From contig QIIH01000458.1 in NCBI GenBank assembly GCA_003229235.1, positions 1 to 16,889 on the forward strand: 16,889 nt of DNA, in the 5' to 3' direction. A model generated the notes under the pieces. That model ran no database searches. It saw only the letters and a program-made list of their open reading frames with translations, and was not told where the DNA came from. The first letter of the stretch is position 1, and each line of letters opens with the position of its first letter. Shown here in pieces: positions 1 through 8,085 of the stretch. The DNA is from Flavobacteriales bacterium (GTDB lineage: Bacteria; Bacteroidota; Bacteroidia; Flavobacteriales; Flavobacteriaceae). A program made the translations under genes and the position numbers.

Positions 1-17
1 AAAAACTCCTCCCGCAT
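1..17 (-). CDS. Possible first codons of a downstream gene, cut by the left edge
   Basis: On the minus strand an ATG at 17-15 lies four A residues after the OstA-like stop codon and opens a frame reading M-R-E-E-F to the edge. The spacing would suit translational coupling with the upstream gene. Only five codons are visible, so the product cannot be identified and a chance ATG is possible. Confidence 0.3.
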
Positions 18-21
18 TTTT

Positions 22-1815
22 TTAGTTGTTATTGTCGGTGTCGTCCTTTTTGTCCTTTTTAGCCTTCTTCGTGTCTTTACTCTTAGGAAGAAATTTTTCT
101 TTTTCTGATTCGGCTTTTGTTTTGTCCTTGGTTAGAGGCTTAGGGTCGTCCGGGTTGTTTTGTAAATCCTTGGGTAGAAGTTTAGAATACTCAGGTATTT
201 CGAGCTCGTCTTCGGGAATGTCTTCAAAAAATTGATCTTGGTCTTCTGGTAGCGCAATTCCTTTAATTTTAGGCAAAATAGGGAAGGGTTTACCCTTAAA
301 TAAATCGTCTACAGTGATGAGGCGTTCGTCTCCCCGCCAAATAAACCCAGGCAACAATTTTTTATTTTCGGGATACTCATTTACAGGATAAAACTTACCA
401 TCACCCCGATTAACAAAACGAATTCCATTAATTTCTTGTGCTACCATATCTATTTGAATAGAACTAGATATCGTATTATTGATTCCCATGAGTTCGTCTT
501 CTTCGTTGCGAGAATAAAAAACAACCTCTGCGTTTTGATTGATGTTAACGGTGTCTAATTCGTTATTGGTAAAAAGCCCTATTAAGCGCCTACCGCTCAC
601 TTGATTGTATCCGGAAGAATCTTTTTGAACTAAAAACGCGTTTTCGAACACCTTTAAAGTGTCGAGTTTTTCTGTACGAGTATTGGTCAAGATATGAATG
701 GTGTCTCCCGTCATTTGGTTTTGGCCAGTCCATAAAACAGGATCCCTAAGCATTTTTGTAAGCCCGGTCGATTCGTTTATATATATAGAATCACACTTAC
801 CGCTCATGTCGCTTTTAAAGATTCGCGCTCTATAAAAACCTCTAATAATTCGTTTGTTCTCCGGTCCGGTAACCCTTAAAGTATCGGCATGCACATAAAC
901 CGAGTCGTTTTCGCGTAGCGTGATGGCAACAGCACGTTTAGTAATAAATAGTGAATCTTTGGCTCTAAACACCTCTGCATAATGCCCTCTAATCACAGTA
1001 TTGTTTATGGTGTCAAGCACCCTAATATTGTTTGTGGCACTAGCAAAGCTTTTATTGCGATCAAAGAAAATACTATCCCCATAGAGTGTACGAGTTTCGT
1101 AATCTATCCTGCTGTTTTTTACAAAATAGCCAGTATTTCTGCGAGTGTCGTAATAGCCCCGTTCACAATATACTATGCTCGTCTCACTAACAATAGTAGA
1201 TGGACCATACAAATAAGCTCCGCCATTTTCTGAATAAAAATCTAGTTGCTGCGAATTAACTGTATACTCAGGATTTACGATTTTTACTTGAGATAAAAAT
1301 TGATATTTTTTAGTTTCTGCAAAATATCGACCAATACGGCTTGTAAGGGTACTTGCTGAGTCTATAACGGTTCCGCCAGAGCGATAGTAAGCTTGTTGTT
1401 TAATTCGATCAAAATAAAGTGTATCTGTGCGAAGGGTTGTTTTAGGCTCTTTTAAAAGGACATCCCCAGTAGCAAAGGCAAATTTAGTATTGCCATTATA
1501 TTCGGCATACTTCGAGGTCATAACTATCGTATCTCCTTGCTTTATTTTTACCTTCCCATATGCTTTTACAAAGTTGTCTTTTATATATACAAAGGCTTGA
1601 TCACACCACATCTCGACCCCTTCGTGCACTATAAACACCTGCCCAGATTGATCCTTGGTGTAGATTACAGCATCGGGAAAGTCAGGGCGCTTTTCTAGAT
1701 AGCCCGATTTGATATCTACTTTTTGAGGTGCGTCGGATTCTTGCGCGTTGCTATTCCACCCGGAGAGCAAAGCAAGAGTAAAAAGTGTATAAAAAAAGGA
1801 TTTAACCCGTATCAT
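22..1815 (-). CDS. OstA/LptA-like lipopolysaccharide transport periplasmic protein
   Basis: This is a 597-residue exported protein of the Bacteroidota OstA-like family, related to the LptA/OstA beta-jellyroll proteins thought to carry LPS across the periplasm. I chose the ATG at 1815. The open frame extends six codons further to a TTG at 1833, but 1815 gives a clean signal peptide (MIRVKSFFYTLFTLALLSGW, then NSNAQ). The body is made of recurring short beta-strand units with G-D-T/S-I and D-T-L-Y/F patterns (for example around residues 95-145), as expected for a stacked beta-jellyroll. The last ~60 residues are a proline- and lysine-rich charged tail ending in D-D-T-D-N-N-N, probably disordered. 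It lies 59 bases after purA, and a TATTTTTG -7-like box (1828-1821) sits just before the ATG, so it may be read from purA or have its own promoter. The family is clear; the LPS role is inferred from the family. Confidence 0.85.
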   Translation of the reverse strand: MIRVKSFFYTLFTLALLSGWNSNAQESDAPQKVDIKSGYLEKRPDFPDAVIYTKDQSGQVFIVHEGVEMWCDQAFVYIKDNFVKAYGKVKIKQGDTIVMTSKYAEYNGNTKFAFATGDVLLKEPKTTLRTDTLYFDRIKQQAYYRSGGTVIDSASTLTSRIGRYFAETKKYQFLSQVKIVNPEYTVNSQQLDFYSENGGAYLYGPSTIVSETSIVYCERGYYDTRRNTGYFVKNSRIDYETRTLYGDSIFFDRNKSFASATNNIRVLDTINNTVIRGHYAEVFRAKDSLFITKRAVAITLRENDSVYVHADTLRVTGPENKRIIRGFYRARIFKSDMSGKCDSIYINESTGLTKMLRDPVLWTGQNQMTGDTIHILTNTRTEKLDTLKVFENAFLVQKDSSGYNQVSGRRLIGLFTNNELDTVNINQNAEVVFYSRNEEDELMGINNTISSSIQIDMVAQEINGIRFVNRGDGKFYPVNEYPENKKLLPGFIWRGDERLITVDDLFKGKPFPILPKIKGIALPEDQDQFFEDIPEDELEIPEYSKLLPKDLQNNPDDPKPLTKDKTKAESEKEKFLPKSKDTKKAKKDKKDDTDNNN

Positions 1816-1874
1816 CTGGCCAAAAATACACAAATAGCGTGCAAAGATTACTAAAGTGACGTTAACAAAAGTGT

Positions 1875-3146
1875 TTATCTATGAATCGTCTGGGTTCTGT
1901 CTGGCCCAACCGATACTATTTTAATAGGAACTTCAAGTTGTTTCTCTAAAAAGTCGATATACTCATTAAGCGCTGTTGGAAACTCATCTACCGAGCGCAT
2001 TTTGGTTAAATCTTCTTTCCATCCGCTGATTTCGGTATAAATTGGAGAAATATTTTCTGCCTCTATATTATATGGTAAATGCTCAATGGTCTCACCTTTG
2101 TACTTATATGCCGTACAAATTTTTAAGGTGTCGAAACCACTCAAAACATCGCCCTTCATCATCATAAGCTGCGTTACACCATTTATCTGAACAGCATATC
2201 TAAGCGCAACTAAATCTAACCAACCACAACGTCTTGGACGCCCTGTTGTTGCCCCAAACTCGTTACCAACACGCCCCATAGTTTCGCCATCATTGTCGAA
2301 CAACTCGGTAGGGAATGGGCCACTACCAACACGAGTTGTATAGGCCTTAAAAATTCCGAACACTTCTCCAATATTGCCTGGAGCTACTCCGAGACCAGTA
2401 CATGCTCCGGCAGCTGTTGTATTAGAAGATGTTACATATGGATAAGTCCCAAAGTCGATATCTAGTAACGAACCTTGCGCGCCTTCCGCTAGTATTTTTT
2501 TGCCCTGTTTTTGGGCTTGGTATAAGTACTCTTCGCTATCAATAAATGTTAGGCTCTTAAGTACTTTTACTGCATCAAAAAATTCGGCTTCTAATTCTTT
2601 TAAATCATATTGAATATCTACGTCGTAAAAAGAAATCATTGCCTCATGCTTGTTAGCTAAAGCTCGATATTTTTCCTGCCAATTATTCATCTCTGTATCA
2701 CCTACGCGAATCCCATTACGGCCAGTTTTGTCCATATATGTAGGGCCAATTCCTTTTAAGGTAGAACCAATTTTCGCTTTGCCTTTGGAGGCCTCGCTAG
2801 CAGCATCTAACAAGCGATGAGTAGGAAGAATTAAATGAGCTTTTCTAGAGATAACAAGTGTCTTTACTAAATCTAAATCGAACTGTTTTAAGTTGTCCAA
2901 TTCGCGCTTAAAAATCACTGGATCTATAACCACTCCATTTCCTACTACATTCATTGCGTCTTCGTGAAAAATTCCACTTGGAATCGTATGTAGAACATGC
3001 TTAATTCCGTCGAATTCTAGAGTGTGACCTGCATTTGGGCCTCCCTGAAATCGAGCAATAATGTTGTAATTTTTGGTGAGTACATCTACAATTTTACCTT
3101 TTCCTTCGTCGCCCCATTGGAGACCGAGTAGCAAATCTACTGCCAT
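1875..3146 (-). CDS. purA: Adenylosuccinate synthetase
   Basis: This cytoplasmic enzyme joins IMP and aspartate using GTP to give adenylosuccinate, the first committed step from IMP to AMP. The 423-residue protein has normal family length and is complete. The N-terminal GTP-binding loop GDEGKGK is at residues 12-18 with the catalytic Asp13, and the catalytic His41 is in the segment FQGGPNAGHT. The IMP-binding segment GIGPTYMDKTGRNGIRVGD follows near residue 130, a TTGRPRRCGWLD motif occurs in the C-terminal half, and the guanine-binding S-V-G-P-D-R-T-Q-T-I stretch closes the protein. The ATG at 3146 is six bases after the fur-family stop, so the two genes are almost certainly co-transcribed. 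In other bacteria the enzyme is inhibited by (p)ppGpp, and the (p)ppGpp enzyme is encoded two genes upstream here. Confidence 0.97.
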   Translation of the reverse strand: MAVDLLLGLQWGDEGKGKIVDVLTKNYNIIARFQGGPNAGHTLEFDGIKHVLHTIPSGIFHEDAMNVVGNGVVIDPVIFKRELDNLKQFDLDLVKTLVISRKAHLILPTHRLLDAASEASKGKAKIGSTLKGIGPTYMDKTGRNGIRVGDTEMNNWQEKYRALANKHEAMISFYDVDIQYDLKELEAEFFDAVKVLKSLTFIDSEEYLYQAQKQGKKILAEGAQGSLLDIDFGTYPYVTSSNTTAAGACTGLGVAPGNIGEVFGIFKAYTTRVGSGPFPTELFDNDGETMGRVGNEFGATTGRPRRCGWLDLVALRYAVQINGVTQLMMMKGDVLSGFDTLKICTAYKYKGETIEHLPYNIEAENISPIYTEISGWKEDLTKMRSVDEFPTALNEYIDFLEKQLEVPIKIVSVGPDRTQTIHR

Positions 3147-3152
3147 GTGCTG

Positions 3153-3602
3153 CTATTTAGTTGGTTTCTTTTTCCCGTAAAAATAGAGAGAGTGTTTTGT
3201 GATTTCAACATTAAACACCTCTTCTATCGTTTTTTTTATATTCTGAATTCGAGGATCGCAAAACTCAAATACCTCACCATCGTCTAAAATTACATGATCG
3301 TGCTGTCTATCAAAATAGGACTTCTCATAATGTGCCTGATTTTGCCCAAATTGATGCTTACGTACCAATCCACAATCTAATAAAAGTTCGATGGTATTGT
3401 ATAAAGTAGCACGACTCACACGGTACTTTTTATTCTTCATTTTAATATAGAGAGATTCTATATCAAAATGATTGTCGCTCTCGTAAATTTCTTGAAGTAT
3501 TGCGTATCGTTCAGGCGTTTTTCTGTGACCTTTTTCTTCGAGGAAGCCCGTAAAAACTGTTTTTACGATAGCCTGATGATTATTTGCCGTTTTCGCGTTC
3601 AT
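3153..3602 (-). CDS. Fur-family transcriptional repressor
   Basis: This is a 149-residue member of the Fur/PerR/Zur family of metal-sensing winged-helix repressors. The recognition helix region [14 protein letters not shown] is at about residues 61-74. Candidate regulatory metal ligands are His45 in N-H-F-D, His92 in Q-A-H-Y-E and the H-D-H cluster at 101-103. The structural-zinc CxxC normally found just after this cluster is absent: the segment reads [17 protein letters not shown], with a lone Cys115, and there is no second CxxC at the C-terminus. The metal or signal sensed therefore cannot be assigned as iron, zinc or peroxide. It lies between spoT (24 bases) and purA (6 bases). A TAAATTTG box occurs just upstream (3620-3613), so it may also be transcribed independently of spoT. 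Confidence 0.93.
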   Translation of the reverse strand: MNAKTANNHQAIVKTVFTGFLEEKGHRKTPERYAILQEIYESDNHFDIESLYIKMKNKKYRVSRATLYNTIELLLDCGLVRKHQFGQNQAHYEKSYFDRQHDHVILDDGEVFEFCDPRIQNIKKTIEEVFNVEITKHSLYFYGKKKPTK

Positions 3603-3612
3603 AAGTAAGGGG

Positions 3613-3620
3613 CAAATTTA
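3613..3620 (-). promoter_or_regulatory. Candidate -7 box before the Fur-family gene
   Basis: The minus strand reads TAAATTTG, an exact match to the Bacteroidota TAnnTTTG -7 element, inside the 24-base spoT-fur gap. A start 5-7 bases downstream would leave a leader of only about five bases. I see no convincing TTTG -33 element at the right distance, so this may be chance in AT-rich DNA. Confidence 0.3.
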
Positions 3621-3626
3621 CTCTTT

Positions 3627-5831
3627 TTAAACTCGTGTGACTTTATCGATTCCGTTTATTTTCTTAATGTTATTCACTAAGTTATTGAGAATTGTCTTGT
3701 TTTTAACTACGACCGTAATTTTCCCAGTAAAGACCCCATCGTTGCTATTAAAATTAACATTTCTCATGTTGATATGCATATTGCTAGAAACCACTTTAGT
3801 CACTTCGTTTACCAATCCCATATTGTCGATTCCTGTAATTTCTAAATCTACGGTAAAATCAATTTCGCTGGAATCAATCCATTTAGCCAGAAGTATGCGA
3901 TAATTATAATTGCTCTGTAACTGAATCGCATTGGGGCAATTTTTTTTATGCACTTTAATCCCATCATTTACGGTAGTAAATCCAAAAACTTGATCACCAG
4001 GAATTGGATTACAACAATTGGACAAAGTGAAATCAAGTTTTTGCTCCTCCTTTCCAAAAACAAGTTGGTCGTAATTAACGCTAATCTCTTCTTTGTCTAT
4101 ATTTTCTGGAGAAGTTCCTCGCCTGATTTTATTCTTAAAAAAGCTCACAAGCATATTGCTACGGCTTGCCGAAAACTCCTTGAGCATTTTGTTGTCAATA
4201 GCACCTGAACCCACTCGATAAAAAAGGTCAAGACTGGTTTTTAGATGAAAGAATTGCACCAGTTGATTTACAGATTTTTCGTCTAAACTTATTTTTAAGG
4301 ACTTGAGTTTTCTTGCGAGAATCACCTTCCCCTCGGCGGCAATTTCTTTCATCTCGTCTTTTAGAGAAGATTTAATTTTGCTCTTGGCTCTGCCGGTAAC
4401 AACATAATCGAGCCAGTTACTCGAAGGTCTGGCTTTTTCTGAGGTTAAAATTTCTACCTGGTCACCGCTTTTTAGTTCATAGCTTAGCGGTACGAGTTTG
4501 CCATTTACTCTAGCCCCTCTTGTTCGCAGTCCCACCATTGTGTGAATAGAAAATGCAAAGTCTAATGGCGATGCGCCTTTTGGTAACGATTTTAAGTCTC
4601 CTTGAGGCGTAAAAATAAAGATCTCTTTGGCGTACAGATTAAGTTTAAAATCTGCGACAAAATCGACCGCATTTATATCAGAATGTTCGAGGGTTTCTTG
4701 CAATTTGTCAAACCAACTATCTAAACCTTGGTCTTCGTCTTCTTTATTTTTGTATTTATAGTGGGCGGCATACCCTTTCTCTGCAATCTCATTCATACGT
4801 TGCGAACGTATTTGCACTTCTACCCATCGGCCTTTATGCCCCATAACAGTTATATGTAAGGCTTCATATCCTGTAGATTTAGGCGAAGATATCCAATCTC
4901 GTAGGCGAATAGGGTTAGGTCTAAAGTGATCTGTCACGATGGAATAAATCTTCCAAGCGACAAACTTCTCGTTGTCTTTGTCTGAATTGTATATTATGCG
5001 AACGGCAAATTTGTCGTATACTTCTTCAAAAGAGACATTCTGTTTAAGCATTTTACGGCGAATCGAAAAAATAGATTTCGGACGTCCTTTAATTTTGTAC
5101 GATACCTTCTCTTCGTTCAGCGATTTTTTAATAACCTGAGAAAAATCTTTTATGTATTTATCTTGCTCCTCTTTACTATCCTCTATCTTGCTTAAAATGT
5201 CGTTATAAACCTCGGGCTCCGTATATTTTAAGCCTAGATCTTCAAGCTCAGTTTTTATATTATATAGGCCAATGCGATGTGCAAGTGGGGCATAAATAAA
5301 GAGCGTTTCTGATGCGATTTTAAGCTGCTTATCCAATGGCATGCTATCCATGGTTTGCATGTTGTGCAACCTATCGGCAATTTTAATAATGATGACTCTT
5401 ACATCGTCGTTAAGCGTGAGCAGCATTTTTCGAAAATTCTCTGCCTGTAACGATACATCTTTGTCCGATTGGAGGTTAGAAATCTTGGTAAGCCCATCGA
5501 CAATACGAGCTACGGTTTCGCCAAACATCTGTTCGATGTCGGCTAGCGAATATTCGGTATCTTCTACAACGTCATGGAGCAGGGCAGCGGCAATAGAGGT
5601 TGCATCCAAGCCAATCTCTGCAGCAACAATCTTAGCTACAGCAATGGGATGAAAAATATAGGCCTCGCCAGACTTTCTGCGCTGTTCTTTATGCGCATCT
5701 ACAGCAATATCGAAAGCATTGCGAATTAGCTTTTTATCTTCCTTGTTTAGGGTTTGATAGCTAATACGCAACAGCTCTTTATATTCTTTGGCAATAAGCT
5801 TGTTTTCTTCTTCAAGCAATTCCTCTGTCAT
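3627..5831 (-). CDS. Bifunctional (p)ppGpp synthetase/hydrolase (RelA/SpoT, Rel-type)
   Basis: This long RSH enzyme makes and degrades the stringent-response alarmones (p)ppGpp. I chose the ATG at 5831 (MTEELLEEENK), giving 734 residues; an open extension of 12 codons upstream looks unlike coding sequence. The N-terminal HD hydrolase domain is intact: H61 in F-H-P, H86-D87 in LLHDVVEDT and D153/N157 in IADRLHNMQT. The synthetase domain follows, with G-R-P-K-S near 249-253, R-R-K-M, S-T-G-Y-E-A-L-H near 319-326 and V-E-V-Q-I-R-S. A TGS domain spans about 400-465, a cysteine-bearing conserved segment (N-C-C-N-P-I-P-G-D) lies in the C-terminal half and an ACT domain occupies the last ~75 residues. 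Both activities are therefore predicted. It precedes the fur-family gene by 24 bases and follows the M48 protease gene by 105 bases. Confidence 0.96.
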   Translation of the reverse strand: MTEELLEEENKLIAKEYKELLRISYQTLNKEDKKLIRNAFDIAVDAHKEQRRKSGEAYIFHPIAVAKIVAAEIGLDATSIAAALLHDVVEDTEYSLADIEQMFGETVARIVDGLTKISNLQSDKDVSLQAENFRKMLLTLNDDVRVIIIKIADRLHNMQTMDSMPLDKQLKIASETLFIYAPLAHRIGLYNIKTELEDLGLKYTEPEVYNDILSKIEDSKEEQDKYIKDFSQVIKKSLNEEKVSYKIKGRPKSIFSIRRKMLKQNVSFEEVYDKFAVRIIYNSDKDNEKFVAWKIYSIVTDHFRPNPIRLRDWISSPKSTGYEALHITVMGHKGRWVEVQIRSQRMNEIAEKGYAAHYKYKNKEDEDQGLDSWFDKLQETLEHSDINAVDFVADFKLNLYAKEIFIFTPQGDLKSLPKGASPLDFAFSIHTMVGLRTRGARVNGKLVPLSYELKSGDQVEILTSEKARPSSNWLDYVVTGRAKSKIKSSLKDEMKEIAAEGKVILARKLKSLKISLDEKSVNQLVQFFHLKTSLDLFYRVGSGAIDNKMLKEFSASRSNMLVSFFKNKIRRGTSPENIDKEEISVNYDQLVFGKEEQKLDFTLSNCCNPIPGDQVFGFTTVNDGIKVHKKNCPNAIQLQSNYNYRILLAKWIDSSEIDFTVDLEITGIDNMGLVNEVTKVVSSNMHINMRNVNFNSNDGVFTGKITVVVKNKTILNNLVNNIKKINGIDKVTRV

Positions 5832-5936
5832 AAATTTAAAAATACAATATACACTGATAACCACCAACTAATAATCGATTCCCTTTTTACGGTCAAAAGT
5901 TAGACCATTCTATATTAAAAAAGATCTTCTGTCTGG

Positions 5937-7193
5937 CTACTTAAAGGGTGCTGTATCACTGTGTTTTAAGATGTTCTCGAATCTCTTAAACAAAGGTGGA
6001 TGGGAGTAATGCGCCACAACATAGGCAGGATGTGGAGTAAGATTGCTAAGATTGTTTTTTGCGAGCGCCTTTAGGCCAGAAATTAACGGTGCGCCATTGT
6101 AAGTGGTGGCTGCATAGTCGTCTGCCTGAAACTCGAACTTACGTGACAAATAGTTCATGATAAGACCCGTTACTTCAGAAATTGGAGTGTATAAAATACC
6201 AAAAGTAATAAGCCCTATATGAAACGAAGGAGTGCTAACATTTAAAGCCTCGGAGAGTAATTGATTGTTCACAAATAAGGAAAATAACCACAGCGTAAAG
6301 CCGGTTAAAAACACACCTATAAATAGATTAATTATAACGTGATTTCGTTTATAATGACCCACTTCATGCGCCAATACAGCAACAATTTCTTCTTCGCTTA
6401 AATCGTTGATTAGTGTATCGTAGAGTGTAATTCTTTTCTCCCTCCCAAAGCCAGAAAAATAAGCGTTCGCACGTGTACTTCGTTTAGACCCATTTATAAC
6501 AAATATCTTAGAGAGCGTAAACCCAACACTGGTGGCATATTCACTAATTTTATCTCGAAGTGAACCATCTTGTAGGGGAGTTTGTTTGTTAAATATGGGA
6601 ACTATTAATCGCGCATAAAAGAAGTTTGTAAACACTGTAAAAAGAGTTACTACAATCCAGGCGTACCACCAGAAGTTGTCTCCAGTTTTTTGATAAATAA
6701 AGATAATTAAGGCTAAAAGTCCGCCTCCAACAACAGCAGTAAGTAGCGCACCTTTTAATTTGTCTAAGAAAAAAGTGACTTTGGTTGTCTTGTTAAAGCC
6801 AAATTGCTCTTCTATTACAAAAGTGCTGTAATACGAAAAAGGAGTAGAGAGTACACTGCTAATGAGCATGATTACTCCAAAAAAGAGCAAGGCAACAATT
6901 ATATCATTATCAGAAAATTGTCTCACCCATTGGTCTGCGAATGCAAATCCGTCGAACAAAAAAAAGAGCAAGACTGCGATTATTGATACAGCCTGACTAA
7001 TCACAGAAAAACGATACGTTTTGGCCTTATAAAGCTGCGATTTCTGGTAGGCTTCGTGATCGTACACATCTGATAAAAGACTTGGTATTGGTGCATTATA
7101 TCGTTTAGCGTTGAGATAATCTAGAATGGCGTCTATAAGAAAGTTTGCAATCAAAATTGTGATGATAATACCAAATAGAGTAGTGGGTTCCAT
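5937..7193 (-). CDS. M48-family (Ste24/CaaX-type) membrane metalloprotease
   Basis: This is a 418-residue integral-membrane zinc protease of the M48A type, related to yeast Ste24. It has a hydrophobic N-terminal segment (residues 6-25), further membrane spans at about 65-85, 98-118, 148-168 and 175-195, then the active site A-H-E-V-G-H-Y-K at 275-282. H276, E277 and H280 form the HExxH motif, and E354 in the F-E-F-Q-A-D segment is the expected third zinc ligand. Two more hydrophobic spans lie between these elements, near 286-307 and 325-345. The length and layout match full Ste24-like enzymes rather than short HtpX. In eukaryotes Ste24 processes prenylated proteins; bacteria lack that substrate, so a membrane quality-control role is inference. 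The ATG at 7193 is five bases after the stop of the RNA methyltransferase gene, indicating an operon. Confidence 0.92.
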   Translation of the reverse strand: MEPTTLFGIIITILIANFLIDAILDYLNAKRYNAPIPSLLSDVYDHEAYQKSQLYKAKTYRFSVISQAVSIIAVLLFFLFDGFAFADQWVRQFSDNDIIVALLFFGVIMLISSVLSTPFSYYSTFVIEEQFGFNKTTKVTFFLDKLKGALLTAVVGGGLLALIIFIYQKTGDNFWWYAWIVVTLFTVFTNFFYARLIVPIFNKQTPLQDGSLRDKISEYATSVGFTLSKIFVINGSKRSTRANAYFSGFGREKRITLYDTLINDLSEEEIVAVLAHEVGHYKRNHVIINLFIGVFLTGFTLWLFSLFVNNQLLSEALNVSTPSFHIGLITFGILYTPISEVTGLIMNYLSRKFEFQADDYAATTYNGAPLISGLKALAKNNLSNLTPHPAYVVAHYSHPPLFKRFENILKHSDTAPFK

Positions 7194-7198
7194 AGTTT

Positions 7199-7990
7199 TT
7201 AACTTCTTTGTCTTACGGCTTCAAATAACAAAATACCTGCCGCTACCGATACATTCATCGAGTCAATAATACCTCGCATAGGGATACTAATATTAGTTGT
7301 GGCTTGTTCGCGCCATGCATCGCTCAGGCCTTCGGCTTCTGTGCCAACCACAATTGCGCATGCATTGGTATAATCTTGGGATAGATAATCCTGAGATTCT
7401 TGTAGCACTGCACTGAATATTTTAATCGATTTACTCTTTAAAAAATCAAGAACTTCTTGTGTAGTGCCAGTTGCAATTTGAGTAGTAAATACACAGCCTA
7501 CACTGGAGCGAACGATATTGGGGTTATAAATGTCAGCTTTCGGATTTGCAATTATAACGGCATCAATACCAGCGGCATCTGCCGTACGAAACAAAGCGCC
7601 AACGTTTCCAGGTTTTTCTGGGGCTTCGGCCACCAGAATAAGAGAATTTTCGTTTGTAAATGTTAGCTGGTCTAATCTGTGGTCTTTAATTTTTGCAACT
7701 GCCAATACCCCTTCTGTGGTAGCACGATGAGCCACTTTTTTATAGATAGTCTCAGTAATTTCGAATTGCTCGGCAGTGTTCAAACCTTTAACAATTCTTA
7801 ATGCGGCTGCATCGATAAGTTCTGGGCAAATAAAAAGCGAATCGAGCGTATAATTACCTTGAATGGCAAGCGTAATCTCACGCACACCTTCAATAATAAA
7901 GGTGCCTGTTTTTTTGCGCTCTCTGCTTTTGTCTTTAAGAAGCAGTAAACTTTTTATGCGCGGGTTTTGATTACTTGAAATTTGTATCAC
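7199..7990 (-). CDS. TrmH/SpoU-family RNA 2'-O-ribose methyltransferase
   Basis: This SPOUT-superfamily enzyme transfers a methyl group from SAM to the 2'-hydroxyl of a ribose in rRNA or tRNA. I chose the GTG at 7990, giving M-I-Q-I-S-S-N-Q-N-P-R-I-K and 263 residues. The frame stays open to a TTG at 8011, but that codon lies inside a perfect TAnnTTTG promoter box. The N-terminal SpoU substrate-binding domain includes the K-S-R-E-R-K-K-T-G-T-F-I-I-E-G segment. The three trefoil-knot motifs are all present: G-N-V-G-A-L-F-R-T-A-D-A-A-G at about 128-141 (N129, R135), V-G-T-E-A-E-G-L-S at 215-223 and I-P-M-R-G-I-I-D-S-M-N at 236-246. The exact RNA target cannot be read from sequence; RlmB- or TrmH-like are the options. 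It leads a two-gene unit with the M48 protease. Confidence 0.93.
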   Translation of the reverse strand: MIQISSNQNPRIKSLLLLKDKSRERKKTGTFIIEGVREITLAIQGNYTLDSLFICPELIDAAALRIVKGLNTAEQFEITETIYKKVAHRATTEGVLAVAKIKDHRLDQLTFTNENSLILVAEAPEKPGNVGALFRTADAAGIDAVIIANPKADIYNPNIVRSSVGCVFTTQIATGTTQEVLDFLKSKSIKIFSAVLQESQDYLSQDYTNACAIVVGTEAEGLSDAWREQATTNISIPMRGIIDSMNVSVAAGILLFEAVRQRS

Positions 7991-8008
7991 AATTATACGA
8001 CTGAATAG

Positions 8009-8016
8009 CAAATTTA
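8009..8016 (-). promoter_or_regulatory. Candidate -7 box for the RNA methyltransferase gene
   Basis: The minus strand reads TAAATTTG, an exact TAnnTTTG match ending 18 bases before the GTG at 7990. It would give a leader of about 12 bases and supports the GTG start over the TTG at 8011, which overlaps the box. No clear TTTG -33 element is seen. Confidence 0.45.
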
Positions 8017-8059
8017 CTGGAAGTATGCGAATAGCTCATTGCTTTTAAGTGATTAATGA

Positions 8060-8067
8060 TATCTTTA
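8060..8067 (+). promoter_or_regulatory. Weak candidate promoter for the DUF6503-family gene
   Basis: TATCTTTA matches seven of the eight positions of TAnnTTTG, with a TTG at 8039-8041, 18 bases upstream, as a possible -33 element. It starts 26 bases before the ATG at 8086. This sits back to back with the methyltransferase promoter box in the divergent gap. Confidence 0.3.
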
Positions 8068-8085
8068 ATAACAAATTACCAACCT

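Noticed and set aside
982..1233. Plus-strand open frame opposite the OstA-like gene
   Set aside because: It is fully inside a well-supported gene on the other strand and has no recognisable protein features.
5918..5930. Palindromic AAGATCTT followed by T-rich sequence as a terminator after the M48 gene
   Set aside because: The palindrome has no loop and few G-C pairs, so it would not form a stable terminator hairpin.
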